From the NCBI RefSeq assembly GCF_020532665.2, contig NZ_JAIWPG020000002.1, positions 434,001 through 498,000 on the forward strand: 64,000 bases of DNA, written 5' to 3'. The notes beneath the pieces are model-generated. The model worked only from the letters and a program-made list of their open reading frames with translations. It was not told the DNA's origin and did not search any database. This document shows, in pieces, positions 10,194-19,264 of the stretch. Positions within the stretch are counted from its first letter, which is position 1; every line of letters starts with the position of its first letter. Source of the stretch: Lelliottia sp. WAP21. GTDB taxonomy: Bacteria > Pseudomonadota > Gammaproteobacteria > Enterobacterales > Enterobacteriaceae. The translations under genes were made by a program, and so were the position numbers.

Positions 10194-11761
10194 CCGATCA
10201 CAGCCACGATAACTGGCGACCTGCCAGCAACCCGTGGGCGGTCGCCATTGTTGTGACCCTTGCGGTTTTTATGGAGATCCTCGATACCACGATTGTAAAC
10301 GTGGCACTGCCGCACGTCGCGGGTTCGCTCTCGTCAAGCTATGACGAATCGACCTGGGTGCTCACCAGCTATCTGGTGGCGAACGGTATTGTCCTGCCGA
10401 TCTCGGCGTTTTTAAGCCGGGTGTTTGGCCGCAAGCAGTTTTTCCTGATTTGCATCGTGATGTTTACCGTCTGCTCATTCCTGTGCGGGATCGCCACGGA
10501 GCTGTGGCAAATTATTCTTTTCCGCATCATGCAGGGCTTCTTCGGCGGCGGGTTGCAGCCAACGCAACAGTCGGTGCTACTGGATTACTTCAAACCCGAA
10601 GATCGGGGCAAAGCTTTTGGTCTCTCCTCTATTGCCATTATTGTGGCACCGGTCCTGGGGCCGACACTGGGCGGCTGGATCACCGATAATTACTCCTGGC
10701 GTTGGGTCTTCTTTATCAACATTCCGGTCGGTATTGTTACGGTGCTGGCCATTTATCAGCTGCTGGAAGATCCGCCCTGGGAGCGCAAGTCGGAAGAAAA
10801 ATTGTCTATCGACTGGAGCGGGATCGGCCTTATCGCGCTGGGGTTGGGTTGCCTTCAGGTGATGCTCGATCGCGGCGAAGACGAAGACTGGTTCTACTCA
10901 AACTTTATTCGCACCTTCGCTGTTCTGACGCTGATTGGCATCATTGGGGCGATCTACTGGCTGATGTATGCCAAAAAGCCAGTGGTCGATCTGCACTGCA
11001 TGAAGGATCGTAACTTTGCCATCTCCAGCCTGCTGATGGCCGGTATGGCGATGATTCTGTACGGCAGCTCCGTGGTGATCCCTCAGCTGGCGCAGCAGGA
11101 TCTGGGGTATACCGCGACCTGGTCCGGCATGGTGCTCTCACCCGGCGCCGTGCTGATCGTGCTGACGATTCCGCTGGTGCTAAAACTGATGCCGGTGGTG
11201 CAAACGCGCTGGATCATTGCCTTTGGCTTTACCTGCCTGGCCGTGTCGTTCTTCTGGTCGCGCAATCTGACGCCGGATATCGATTTTGAAACGCTGGTGC
11301 TGTTCCGCAGTGCGCAATCTATCGGCCTGGGCTTCCTGTTTGTGCCGCTGACAACCATTGCGTTTATTTCGATTCCCCGGCGGCTTAATGGCGATGCCGC
11401 CGCGCTGTTCACCATGTTCCGTAACGTGGCGGGATCGATAGGCATTTCTCTCTCCACGGCGGCGATCACCGAACGCGCTCAGGCGCATAGCGCGCATCTG
11501 GCTTACCACGCGTCGCCGTTTAACGAACAGTTCCAGCTGGCGATACGCGAGTCCGCACAGGCGATTCAAAACTTCACGACGCAGGTCGGCGATCCCATGG
11601 GCATTGCGACCGGTCGGATGTATCAGACCATGATCGAGCAGTCGCGATTTTTGGCCTACATCGACGTATTTACGATTTTGAGTGCGGTGGCGTTACTGCT
11701 TATACCGTTTTGTTTGTTGCTTTCGCCGGTGAAGAGCGAAGGCAGTGCAGGAGCACATTGA
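10190..11761 (+). CDS. EmrB-type DHA2 multidrug efflux MFS transporter
   Basis: A 523-residue drug:proton antiporter of the 14-helix DHA2 branch. Visible motifs are the antiporter motif C region (GPTLGGWI), the motif A-like loop LSRVFGRKQFF after helix 2, and motif D1 near the start (MEILDTTIVNVALPHVAGSL). It overlaps the adaptor by four bases and the following outer-membrane gene by one base (TGATG), so the three products are made together. A hydrophobic-compound substrate is likely from the family; the actual one is unknown. Confidence 0.92.
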   Translation: MTDHSHDNWRPASNPWAVAIVVTLAVFMEILDTTIVNVALPHVAGSLSSSYDESTWVLTSYLVANGIVLPISAFLSRVFGRKQFFLICIVMFTVCSFLCGIATELWQIILFRIMQGFFGGGLQPTQQSVLLDYFKPEDRGKAFGLSSIAIIVAPVLGPTLGGWITDNYSWRWVFFINIPVGIVTVLAIYQLLEDPPWERKSEEKLSIDWSGIGLIALGLGCLQVMLDRGEDEDWFYSNFIRTFAVLTLIGIIGAIYWLMYAKKPVVDLHCMKDRNFAISSLLMAGMAMILYGSSVVIPQLAQQDLGYTATWSGMVLSPGAVLIVLTIPLVLKLMPVVQTRWIIAFGFTCLAVSFFWSRNLTPDIDFETLVLFRSAQSIGLGFLFVPLTTIAFISIPRRLNGDAAALFTMFRNVAGSIGISLSTAAITERAQAHSAHLAYHASPFNEQFQLAIRESAQAIQNFTTQVGDPMGIATGRMYQTMIEQSRFLAYIDVFTILSAVALLLIPFCLLLSPVKSEGSAGAH

Positions 11762-13284
11762 TGATTGACCCTCGTTTGGCATCCCTGATTTTACTCACAA
11801 CCCTGACAGGGTGTTCAGTGGGACCGGACTATCAGCCCCCCGCGCCGCAAACGCCCACGAAATGGAACGATCCTGGCGATAATGGCGTGGCGTCGAAAGT
11901 GAACACCACGGCCATGAATCCTCGCTGGTGGACATCGTTTGGTTCGCCGCAACTCGACAGCCTGATTGAACGGGCGATTGCCGGCAACCTGTCATTGCAA
12001 CAAACCGTGCTGCGTATAGCCGGCGCCCGCGAACAGATTAACCAGGCGGGCGGGGCGTTTTATCCCTCGGTGAACGGTAATCTGCAGGCCACGCGTCAGC
12101 AGCTTGGGCTGGAAGGGGAGCTAAAATCCCAGGGTGCCTATGACCAGCTCGACAACGTGGATCCAGAACTCAAAGGGGCGCTTGGCCCGCTCACGCAGCC
12201 TGTAAACCTCTATCAGGGCAGTTTTGATGCGCAGTGGGAAATTGACCTGTGGGGCAAGGTTCGTCGGCAGGTCGAAGCCGCCGAAGCGCAGCAAAAGGCC
12301 GCCATTGAGCAACGGAACGATGCGCTGGTGTCGCTGGAGGCCGAAGTCGCCCGCGCCTGGCTGCAGCTGCGCGGTGCGCAGAGCATCATCGCCACGTTGA
12401 ACACGCAAATCGAGAGCGCGCAGCAAACCGTTGAACTGACCGAAAACCGCCAGCGCGGCGGCTTGTCACCTCAGCTGGACGTGGAAAACGCCCGGGCGCA
12501 GCTCGGCAATCTGGAGGCGCAACTGCCACAATATCAGGCCCAGGAGCGCCAGGCGATGAACGGGCTGGCGATTTTGTTGGGTAAACCGCCGGGTGCGCTC
12601 GACAGCGAATTGCGCGAGGTTAAGCCGCTACTTGTGCTGCCGGATATTGTGCCGACGGGCATCCCATCTACGCTCGCCAGACGTCGTCCGGACGTGCGCG
12701 AGGCGGAGGCGAATCTCCATGCGGCCACGGCGCAAATTGGCGTGTCGGTGGCGCAACTCTTCCCCAGCCTGACGTTGTCCGGTCAGTTTGGCCTGCGGAA
12801 CAGTGAAACCAACTGGCTCACAGACTGGAGCAGCCACTTCTACAGCGTAGGCCCCCAGGTCTCTATTCCTATTTTCCAGGGAGGCCGTCTGGTTTCCAGC
12901 GTCAAAGTCGCCCGTGCCCAACAGGGGGCGGCGGTGCTGGACTATCGTCAGACCGTGCTGACGGCGCTGGGAGATGTCGAGAATGCGCTGGTGAGTTACC
13001 GCACCGATCAGCAACGCGAAGCGGGATTAGGCAAAACCATCGACGCGTTGCAAAACGCATTTGATTTGGCGAGCGACAGCTACCGACAGGGGATTGCCAC
13101 CTTCATTGACGTGCTGGACGCCCAGCGTCAGCTTGCGCAGGCCGAGCAGCAGCGCTCTCAGGCAAAAGTGCAGAGTGCACTGGATCTGGTGGCACTTTAC
13201 AAGGCCCTCGGCGGCGGCTGGGAACCCTATCAGCAGGTGAAACTGCCGGATTACCGCGTGTTTGGTGAGGCCCCGCGTGGATAA
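11761..13284 (+). CDS. Outer-membrane factor lipoprotein of the RND/MFS efflux type (NodT family)
   Basis: A TolC-like channel lipoprotein of 507 residues. The ATG at 11761 is chosen because it overlaps the upstream stop (TGATG) and gives a lipoprotein signal with lipobox L-T-G-C followed by SVGPDYQPP, the typical start of OprM/NodT proteins. Two internal OEP repeats with long helices follow. Late blocks such as VSVAQLFPSLTLSGQFG and SYRQGIATFIDVLDAQRQL are characteristic of the family. With the adaptor and pump it makes a self-contained trans-envelope exporter. Confidence 0.92.
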   Translation: MIDPRLASLILLTTLTGCSVGPDYQPPAPQTPTKWNDPGDNGVASKVNTTAMNPRWWTSFGSPQLDSLIERAIAGNLSLQQTVLRIAGAREQINQAGGAFYPSVNGNLQATRQQLGLEGELKSQGAYDQLDNVDPELKGALGPLTQPVNLYQGSFDAQWEIDLWGKVRRQVEAAEAQQKAAIEQRNDALVSLEAEVARAWLQLRGAQSIIATLNTQIESAQQTVELTENRQRGGLSPQLDVENARAQLGNLEAQLPQYQAQERQAMNGLAILLGKPPGALDSELREVKPLLVLPDIVPTGIPSTLARRRPDVREAEANLHAATAQIGVSVAQLFPSLTLSGQFGLRNSETNWLTDWSSHFYSVGPQVSIPIFQGGRLVSSVKVARAQQGAAVLDYRQTVLTALGDVENALVSYRTDQQREAGLGKTIDALQNAFDLASDSYRQGIATFIDVLDAQRQLAQAEQQRSQAKVQSALDLVALYKALGGGWEPYQQVKLPDYRVFGEAPRG

Positions 13285-13390
13285 GGTTCAGAGAATTGGG
13301 CAAGAAACGGACAGGAACACCCCATTCGCCGAAAGCGGTGGGCGAGTATAACTGTTTTGCACCCAACACGAACATTGCGAGGAACGTCCC

Positions 13391-14425
13391 ATGCGTTATC
13401 AAAAATTAGGCAACACCGGTCTGTTTGTTTCTGAGTTGTGCCTCGGCACCATGACCTTTGGCGGTGAAGACGGTATGTGGGGCAAGATTGGTCAGCTCCA
13501 GCAAAACGAAGCTGAAAAGCTGGTAGGACGGGCACTGGATGCCGGGATCAACTTTATTGATACTGCCAATGTCTATTCCGAAGGTCGTTCGGAGATCATC
13601 ACCGGTCAGGCACTGAAAAACCTCAAGATCCCACGTGAAAACGTGGTGGTGGCGACCAAAGTGTTTGGCGAGACGGGCACCGCGGGCGTGAACTCACGCG
13701 GCAGTTCGCGCTATCACATCATTAACAGCGTAAAAGAGAGCCTGCAACGCATGCAGCTCGATCATATCGATCTCTATCAGCTGCACGGTTTTGATCCGGC
13801 AACGCCGATGGAAGAGATGCTGTATGCGCTGGATAATCTCGTGCAGCACGGTCACGTGCGTTATATCGGCGTATCGAACTGGGCCGCGTGGCAAATCGCT
13901 AAAGCGCTGGGCATTTCCGAGCGTCTTGGGCTGGCACGGTTTGCCTCGCTTCAGGCTTACTACACGATTGCCGGGCGCGATCTGGAACGCGAGCTGGTGC
14001 CGATGCTGCAAAGCGAAAACGTGGGGCTGATGGTCTGGAGCCCGCTGGCAGGCGGACTGCTGAGTGGTAAATATGGCCGCGACGGTCAGGCGGAAGCGGG
14101 CGGACGGCGTCTGGAATTTGATTTCCCGCCGGTGAATAAAGATCGCGCGTTCGACTGCGTGGACGTGATGCGGACCATCGCTGACCAAAAAGGCGTCTCG
14201 GTCGCGCAAATCGCCCTGGCATGGCTGCTTCACCAGAAGGTGGTCACCAGTGTGATCGTGGGGGCTAAACGCGTGGAGCAGCTCGATGACAACATTAACG
14301 CCACCGGCATCAGCCTGACCGACGACGAACTGAAACAGCTGGATGCCGTCAGCGCGTTGCCGCGCGAATATCCCGGCTGGATGCTGGAGCGTCAGGGCGA
14401 ATATCGTCGGAATCAGCTGGCATAA
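13391..14425 (+). CDS. Aldo/keto reductase
   Basis: An NADPH-dependent oxidoreductase of 344 residues with the AKR barrel. The tetrad is visible as D (NFIDTANVYSEG), Y (same segment), K (VVVATKVFG) and H (DLYQLHGFDP). The C-terminal cofactor motif is TSVIVGAKRVEQLDDN. It is closest in character to YghZ/Tas-type reductases; the substrate cannot be told. An AGGAACG ribosome-binding site precedes the ATG. It lies 106 bp after the efflux operon in the same direction and is closed by its own terminator, so it may be transcribed with the pump or alone. Confidence 0.88.
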   Translation: MRYQKLGNTGLFVSELCLGTMTFGGEDGMWGKIGQLQQNEAEKLVGRALDAGINFIDTANVYSEGRSEIITGQALKNLKIPRENVVVATKVFGETGTAGVNSRGSSRYHIINSVKESLQRMQLDHIDLYQLHGFDPATPMEEMLYALDNLVQHGHVRYIGVSNWAAWQIAKALGISERLGLARFASLQAYYTIAGRDLERELVPMLQSENVGLMVWSPLAGGLLSGKYGRDGQAEAGGRRLEFDFPPVNKDRAFDCVDVMRTIADQKGVSVAQIALAWLLHQKVVTSVIVGAKRVEQLDDNINATGISLTDDELKQLDAVSALPREYPGWMLERQGEYRRNQLA

Positions 14426-14447
14426 TTTTCACATAACACGTTGCGTT

Positions 14448-14483
14448 AAAGCCGGATCCGCCCAGTGCGATCCGGCTTTTTTA
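14448..14483 (+). terminator. Terminator of the aldo/keto reductase gene
   Basis: AAAGCCGGATC ... GATCCGGCTTTTTTA forms an 11-bp stem with a T run, 23 bp after the stop. Confidence 0.92.
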
Positions 14484-14540
14484 TTTCCACACGCCTCACA
14501 AAAAACGATCCCACTCTTTGATTGATTTTTCATCTTTCGC

Positions 14541-14580
14541 TATATGACTAGTCATGAAATTTAAATGACTAGTCATATAG
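14541..14580. promoter_or_regulatory. Twin operator ATGACTAGTCAT before the GH1-PTS-GntR operon
   Basis: Two identical 12-bp perfect palindromes ATGACTAGTCAT (14544-14555 and 14565-14576) sit with centres exactly 21 bp apart, two helical turns, ending just before the ribosome-binding site of the GH1 gene. The GntR regulator encoded at the end of this operon is the obvious ligand. Cooperative binding would give autoregulated, substrate-inducible repression. The spacing and identity are seen; the protein-site pairing is inferred. Confidence 0.85.
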
Positions 14581-14589
14581 GGGGCAATC

Positions 14590-15966
14590 ATGAATCAATC
14601 ATTACCAGCACATTTTTTATGGGGTAATTCCGTTTCCAGCATGCAAACCGAAGGGGCCTGGAACGAGGGCGGGAAAGGGATGTCGGTGTATGACATCCGT
14701 GAAGCCGGGGAGAATGCCTCTGACTGGAAAGTGGCAACGGATTCGTACCATCGCTACAAGGAAGACTTCGACCTGATGCAGGATCTGGGGATGAACTGTT
14801 ATCGCTTTCAGATTTCCTGGAGCCGCGTTTGCCCTAAGGGTGATGGCGAATTTAACGAAGAAGGCATCGCGTTTTACGACCGCTTTATTAACGACCTGCT
14901 TGCCCGCGGTATCGAACCGATGGTGTGCCTGTATCACTTTGATATGCCGCTGGCCCTGGCGCAGGAATACAACGGCTTCACCGACCGTCGGGTGATGGAG
15001 GCTTTTGTCCGCTACGGTAAAAAGATGATCGACTGCTTCGGGGATCGGGTGAAGTACTGGCTGACCTTCAACGAGCAGAATATTTTTCATATGCCAGAGG
15101 CGTTTCGCGTTTCAGGCTATATGAAAGGTGAGCAAACCCTGCGCGAACTCTACGAAATTCAGCATCACACGATGGTGGCGCATATGGCGCTGACGGAGTA
15201 TCTGCATCAGGCTAAACCCGGGCAGATGATGGGCGGGATGTTAGCGCATCAGCTGATTTATCCGGCCACCTGCAAACCGCGCGATATCTTCTGTGCCCAA
15301 CAGTATGACGAATTCCTGAATCAAAACCTGCTACGCGTCTTTGCAGGGCAGGGCTACAGCCCCGCGGTGATGGCGGTGGTGGAACAACAGGGCCTGAGTG
15401 ATATTTATCGCGCTGAGGATCTCGCGCTGCTGGCCCGCACGCAAAACGACTTTATGGCGTTCAGCTATTACGCCAGCAAAACCCTCGACAGCGATCCGAT
15501 CCCTGAAGGCACGCCGGTGAACTATTACCTCACTCACGGCGAGAAAAACAACCCTTACCTGAAAGCCACCGAATGGAACTGGCAGATCGATCCGTTGGGC
15601 TTTAGAACCATCATCACCCGCTATTACAACGACTGGCGATTACCGGTCTTCCCGATTGAAAATGGGATTGGTGTGATCGAGTCCTGGGATGGGGTAAACC
15701 CTGTCGAGGATGATTATCGTATCGACTATCACCGTCAGCATTTCATGGCAATGAAGGCCGCCATCTTTGAAGACGGTGCGCAGGTGATCGGCTATCTCGG
15801 ATGGGGATTAATCGACATCCTTAGCTCGCAGGGGGACATGCGTAAACGCTATGGCGTGGTGTATGTCAACCGCGAGAACCACGATTTAAAAGACCTGAAG
15901 CGCGTACCGAAAAAAAGCTACGCATGGTTAAAACAGGCTATCCATAGCAACGGGCGCGAGCTGTAA
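14590..15966 (+). CDS. 6-phospho-beta-glucosidase, glycoside hydrolase family 1
   Basis: A cytoplasmic GH1 enzyme of 458 residues expected to split phosphorylated beta-glucosides delivered by the PTS into glucose-6-phosphate and aglycone. The acid/base Glu lies in WLTFNEQN (near residue 163) and the nucleophile Glu in FPIENGIG. The Ser-x6-Lys-x-Tyr pattern in SQGDMRKRYG is the phosphate-binding set that separates phospho- from plain beta-glucosidases. It is first in an operon with an EIIC permease and a GntR regulator, downstream of the twin operator. GGGG ribosome-binding site 7 bp before the ATG. Confidence 0.93.
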   Translation: MNQSLPAHFLWGNSVSSMQTEGAWNEGGKGMSVYDIREAGENASDWKVATDSYHRYKEDFDLMQDLGMNCYRFQISWSRVCPKGDGEFNEEGIAFYDRFINDLLARGIEPMVCLYHFDMPLALAQEYNGFTDRRVMEAFVRYGKKMIDCFGDRVKYWLTFNEQNIFHMPEAFRVSGYMKGEQTLRELYEIQHHTMVAHMALTEYLHQAKPGQMMGGMLAHQLIYPATCKPRDIFCAQQYDEFLNQNLLRVFAGQGYSPAVMAVVEQQGLSDIYRAEDLALLARTQNDFMAFSYYASKTLDSDPIPEGTPVNYYLTHGEKNNPYLKATEWNWQIDPLGFRTIITRYYNDWRLPVFPIENGIGVIESWDGVNPVEDDYRIDYHRQHFMAMKAAIFEDGAQVIGYLGWGLIDILSSQGDMRKRYGVVYVNRENHDLKDLKRVPKKSYAWLKQAIHSNGREL

Positions 15967-16016
15967 GCCGTACGCTGCCGGACCGTTTTTGTGACTGATT
16001 AATGGGAATCTCCGCT

Positions 16017-17339
16017 ATGTCTGATACAAAAATCACACCTGCAATGCAGTCGTTTGTCGATAAATTTGTTGAGTTTTCAGCGCGCCTGGCGAATCAGGTG
16101 CACCTGCGTTCCCTGCGCGATGCTTTTGCCACGGTGATGCCCATTTTTATCCTCGCCGGTCTGGCGGTGCTGGTGAACAATGTGGTGTTCCCGTGGATAC
16201 TGGACGGCGAGACGCTTGTGCGTTTTAAAGTCTGGGGAGATGCGATCATCAACGGCACGCTGAATATTGCGGCGCTGCTGTTAGCGCCGATGATCGCCTG
16301 GTCTCTGGCGCGAAATAAGGCATTCGACAACCCGGTCTCGGCAGTGGTTATCGCCCTGAGCAGCTTTATTATCATGATGCCGATGCAGTTACAGATCCTG
16401 CCCGTCGGCAGCCAGAATCCGGTAAACGTTACGCAGGTTCTGACCTTTGCCAATATCGGTTCCACCGGGATTTTTGCCGGCGTGCTGATTGGTTTAGTGG
16501 CAACCGAAGTGTTCATCGCGATTTCTCGTCTGAAGGCGTTACGTATTTCGCTGGGGGAAAATGTGCCCCCGGCGGTAAGCCAATCCTTCACCGCGCTGAT
16601 CCCGACGATCATGACGCTTTCGCTGTTTGCGATTCTGGCGGCGGTGCTGACGAACGTGATGCACACGGATCTGATCCATTTAATCACCACCTTTATTCAG
16701 CAGCCGTTGCGGTTGATCAACACCAGCCTGCCGGGGACGATCTTTATCTACAGCTTCGGTAATTTCCTGTTTACGTTGGGCATTCACCAGTCGGTGGTGA
16801 ACAGCGTGATTCTGGAACCTTTCCTGCTGATTAACACCAACGAGAACATGCTGGCATTTGCCAACGGCCAGCCGATTCCACACATCATCAATAATATTTT
16901 TGTGCCTACCTTCGGGATGGTCGGCGGTACGGGCAGTACGATCTCGCTGCTGATCGCGATTTTCCTCTTTTCCCGTCAGCGTTCGGCCAAACAGGTGGCG
17001 CGTCTGTCACTGGCGCCCGGGCTGTTTAACATCAACGAACCGGTGATTTTCGGCCTGCCCATTGTGTTTAACCTGCCGCTGATGATCCCGTTTGTTTTAC
17101 TGCCGGCCATCGGGATTTACTTCGCGTGGCTGTGTACCACCCTGGGGCTGATGTCGCGCTGCGTGGTGATGATCCCCTGGACCACTCCGCCCATCCTGAG
17201 CGCCTGGCTGGCGACGGCAGGGGACTGGCGCGCCGTGGTGGTGCAGTTGGCAATCATCGTATTTGGTGTATTCTTCTACCTGCCTTTCCTCAAGATTGCG
17301 GAGCGAGTGGCGTTAAAAAACAGTGCGATAGCGGAATAA
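16017..17339 (+). CDS. PTS EIIC permease, cellobiose/beta-glucoside (lactose-cellobiose) family
   Basis: Membrane permease component of a phosphotransferase system, about 440 residues. Either the ATG at 16002 or that at 16017 could start it; the latter gives the usual family N-terminus (MSDTKITPAMQSFVDKF). About ten hydrophobic segments are seen. Signature parts include LRSLRDAFATVMPIFILAG near the start and FNINEPVIFGLPIVFN, the conserved substrate-binding NEP loop. No EIIA or EIIB gene is next to it, so phosphate must come from subunits encoded elsewhere. It sits 50 bp after the GH1 gene and 16 bp before the regulator. Confidence 0.92.
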   Translation: MSDTKITPAMQSFVDKFVEFSARLANQVHLRSLRDAFATVMPIFILAGLAVLVNNVVFPWILDGETLVRFKVWGDAIINGTLNIAALLLAPMIAWSLARNKAFDNPVSAVVIALSSFIIMMPMQLQILPVGSQNPVNVTQVLTFANIGSTGIFAGVLIGLVATEVFIAISRLKALRISLGENVPPAVSQSFTALIPTIMTLSLFAILAAVLTNVMHTDLIHLITTFIQQPLRLINTSLPGTIFIYSFGNFLFTLGIHQSVVNSVILEPFLLINTNENMLAFANGQPIPHIINNIFVPTFGMVGGTGSTISLLIAIFLFSRQRSAKQVARLSLAPGLFNINEPVIFGLPIVFNLPLMIPFVLLPAIGIYFAWLCTTLGLMSRCVVMIPWTTPPILSAWLATAGDWRAVVVQLAIIVFGVFFYLPFLKIAERVALKNSAIAE

Positions 17340-17355
17340 CGATAAGGAACAGGCG

Positions 17356-18072
17356 ATGGCGGCGAAGTACATCACCATAGCGCGGGAAATTAAAAAACGC
17401 ATTATTAGTCAACAATATGCCGCCAACGAGCCGCTGCCAGACCAGTTTGCGCTGGCGGCGGAGTTCAGTACCAGCCGGATGACTATCCAGCAGGCGATGC
17501 GCCAGCTGATTGTTGAAGGCCTGGTGTATACCCGCCAGGGGCAGGGGACCTTTATCCGTAAAAACTTCCTGCAGTTGTCCCAGTGGGATCTCTCCGGCAG
17601 TGACTATTTTGGCGCGACCAAAACCTGGCAACATCTGGGCACCGTCAGCAGTCAGGTGGTGCATTTTGAGCTGCGTTTTCCCGACGAGAAAGAGCAGTCA
17701 TCGCTGATGATCAACGCCGATACCCCGATTTATGATTTTATCCGCCTGCGCTCCCTTAACGGCGAGCCGATGTCGCTGGATTCTACGGTCATGCCGTTGA
17801 ATCTGGTGCCGGGCCTGAACAAAACCCACCTTGAAAGCTCGGTGTTCCAGTATGTACAGGAGACGCTGGGGTTGAAAATTATGGGCTCGTATCGTGTGGT
17901 ACGCGCCCTAAAACCGAACGCGCTGGATATGCAGCATCTGATCTGCGAACAGACCGACCCGGTTTTGGAAGTGGAGCAGGTGATTTATCTGGAAGACGGT
18001 ACGCCGCTGGAGTATGCCCATTGTCATTACCGTTATGACCACGGCGGGATAGTCATTGTGAATAACGGATAA
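17356..18072 (+). CDS. GntR/HutC-family repressor with UTRA domain
   Basis: A 238-residue regulator. The N-terminal winged helix contains LPDQFALAAEFSTSRMTIQQAMRQLIVEGLVYTRQGQGTFI, the textbook GntR pattern. The C-terminal UTRA ligand-binding domain includes PIYDFIRLRSLNGEPMSLDSTVMP and the closing YEDGTPLEYAHCHYRYD-like block. It is last in the GH1-EIIC operon and most likely binds the ATGACTAGTCAT pair at the operon start, released by a phosphorylated beta-glucoside. Confidence 0.93.
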   Translation: MAAKYITIAREIKKRIISQQYAANEPLPDQFALAAEFSTSRMTIQQAMRQLIVEGLVYTRQGQGTFIRKNFLQLSQWDLSGSDYFGATKTWQHLGTVSSQVVHFELRFPDEKEQSSLMINADTPIYDFIRLRSLNGEPMSLDSTVMPLNLVPGLNKTHLESSVFQYVQETLGLKIMGSYRVVRALKPNALDMQHLICEQTDPVLEVEQVIYLEDGTPLEYAHCHYRYDHGGIVIVNNG

Positions 18073-18073
18073 T

Positions 18074-18103
18074 AAAAAAGCGGGCTATCAGGCCCGCTTT
18101 TTT
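18074..18103. terminator. Bidirectional terminator between the GntR gene and ldtB
   Basis: AAAAAAGCGGGC - TATCAG - GCCCGCTTTTTT is a perfect 12-bp stem with A and T runs on both sides, serving the two convergent genes. Confidence 0.95.
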
Positions 18104-18121
18104 GTGGTTGAACGCTTACAA

Positions 18122-19042
18122 TCAGTTCAGACGTACCGGCATACCGGAGCGATTCTGAATCGCCTGGTCAACAACGGTGGTTTCAACGTCTGGCTGGCTG
18201 GTGACAGCCTGCACGTTGCTACGCAGCGTAATAGGGACGATTTCGTTGTTGTTGATCTGATCTTCGCTGGTGGACAGCGGGTTGTGCACTTCGATATAAC
18301 GGCTGCCATCTGGCTCGGAGGTCGCTTTTACCGGCTCGTTAATGAACTGGACGCGGGTTCCGACAGGCACGTTATCGAACAGGAATTTGATGTCTTCATT
18401 ACGCAGACGTACGCAGCCGTGGCTGACGCGCAGGCCGATACCGAAGTTAGCGTTGGTACCGTGAATGGCGTAGAGACGACCGATGTACAGCGCGTACAGG
18501 CCCATAGGGTTATCCGGACCGGCAGGTACTACGGCTGGCAGAGGTTCACCTGCGGCAATGTATTCCGCGTGCATTTTAGCGGTTGGCGTCCAGGTTGGGC
18601 CGGCTTTCTTACGCTCAACTTTCGTCGTCCAGTTCAGCGGGGTGTCTTTACCCAACTGACCAATACCAATAGGCAGCACAATAACGGTATTGGTGCCTTT
18701 CGGATAGTAGTACAGACGCATTTCGGCACTGTTGATCACGATGCCTTCATGAACGGTGTCCGGCAGAATCAGCTGCTGTGGAATGTTCAGCACGGTACCG
18801 GCTTTTGGCAGATAAGGGTCAACGCCCGGGTTGGCTTCCAGCATGTTGGACAGGCCAAGCTGATACTGCGCGGCAAAATACTCCAGCGGCTGAGAGTTGC
18901 CTTCCGGAACAATGACCACCTGGTTTTCACCCACCAGACGGCTACCGTCGGTCGGCAGCGGATACGTCACCGCTGACGCGGTATTGCAAAAACCTACTAC
19001 GGCTAACGCCGCCGCAAAAAGCGTTGATAATTTCATGTTCAT
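18122..19042 (-). CDS. ldtB: L,D-transpeptidase LdtB (YbiS)
   Basis: Periplasmic enzyme that joins Braun lipoprotein to the diaminopimelate residue of peptidoglycan. It has 306 residues as in E. coli. A signal peptide ends near [10 protein letters not shown] LysM-like segment follows ([21 protein letters not shown]). The YkuD catalytic domain has [20 protein letters not shown], with the active-site Cys in SHGCVRLRN. It is a single gene converging on the GntR operon. Confidence 0.97.
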   Translation of the reverse strand: MNMKLSTLFAAALAVVGFCNTASAVTYPLPTDGSRLVGENQVVIVPEGNSQPLEYFAAQYQLGLSNMLEANPGVDPYLPKAGTVLNIPQQLILPDTVHEGIVINSAEMRLYYYPKGTNTVIVLPIGIGQLGKDTPLNWTTKVERKKAGPTWTPTAKMHAEYIAAGEPLPAVVPAGPDNPMGLYALYIGRLYAIHGTNANFGIGLRVSHGCVRLRNEDIKFLFDNVPVGTRVQFINEPVKATSEPDGSRYIEVHNPLSTSEDQINNNEIVPITLRSNVQAVTSQPDVETTVVDQAIQNRSGMPVRLN

Positions 19043-19264
19043 ATTATGCGAGGTATCTTTGCCACTCTGGCGATTAGTTAATGAGTCTGAATCAGTGATG
19101 GGAGCGCATTATATGTGCATTCCCCCAAACAAGGAATTCAGATGTGTACGAAATCACATTTTTTTCGATTTTGTTAAAGTTTAGTGGTTAGTTGCAACAC
19201 GGGATCTCAATTCGGAATTGTGGCATAATGACGTGTTTATCACACTTTTTTGCAGGAATCCCCC

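Noticed and set aside
18104-18976. A 290-codon frame opposite ldtB
   Set aside because: ldtB on the minus strand has the complete YkuD motif and E. coli length; the opposite frame has none.
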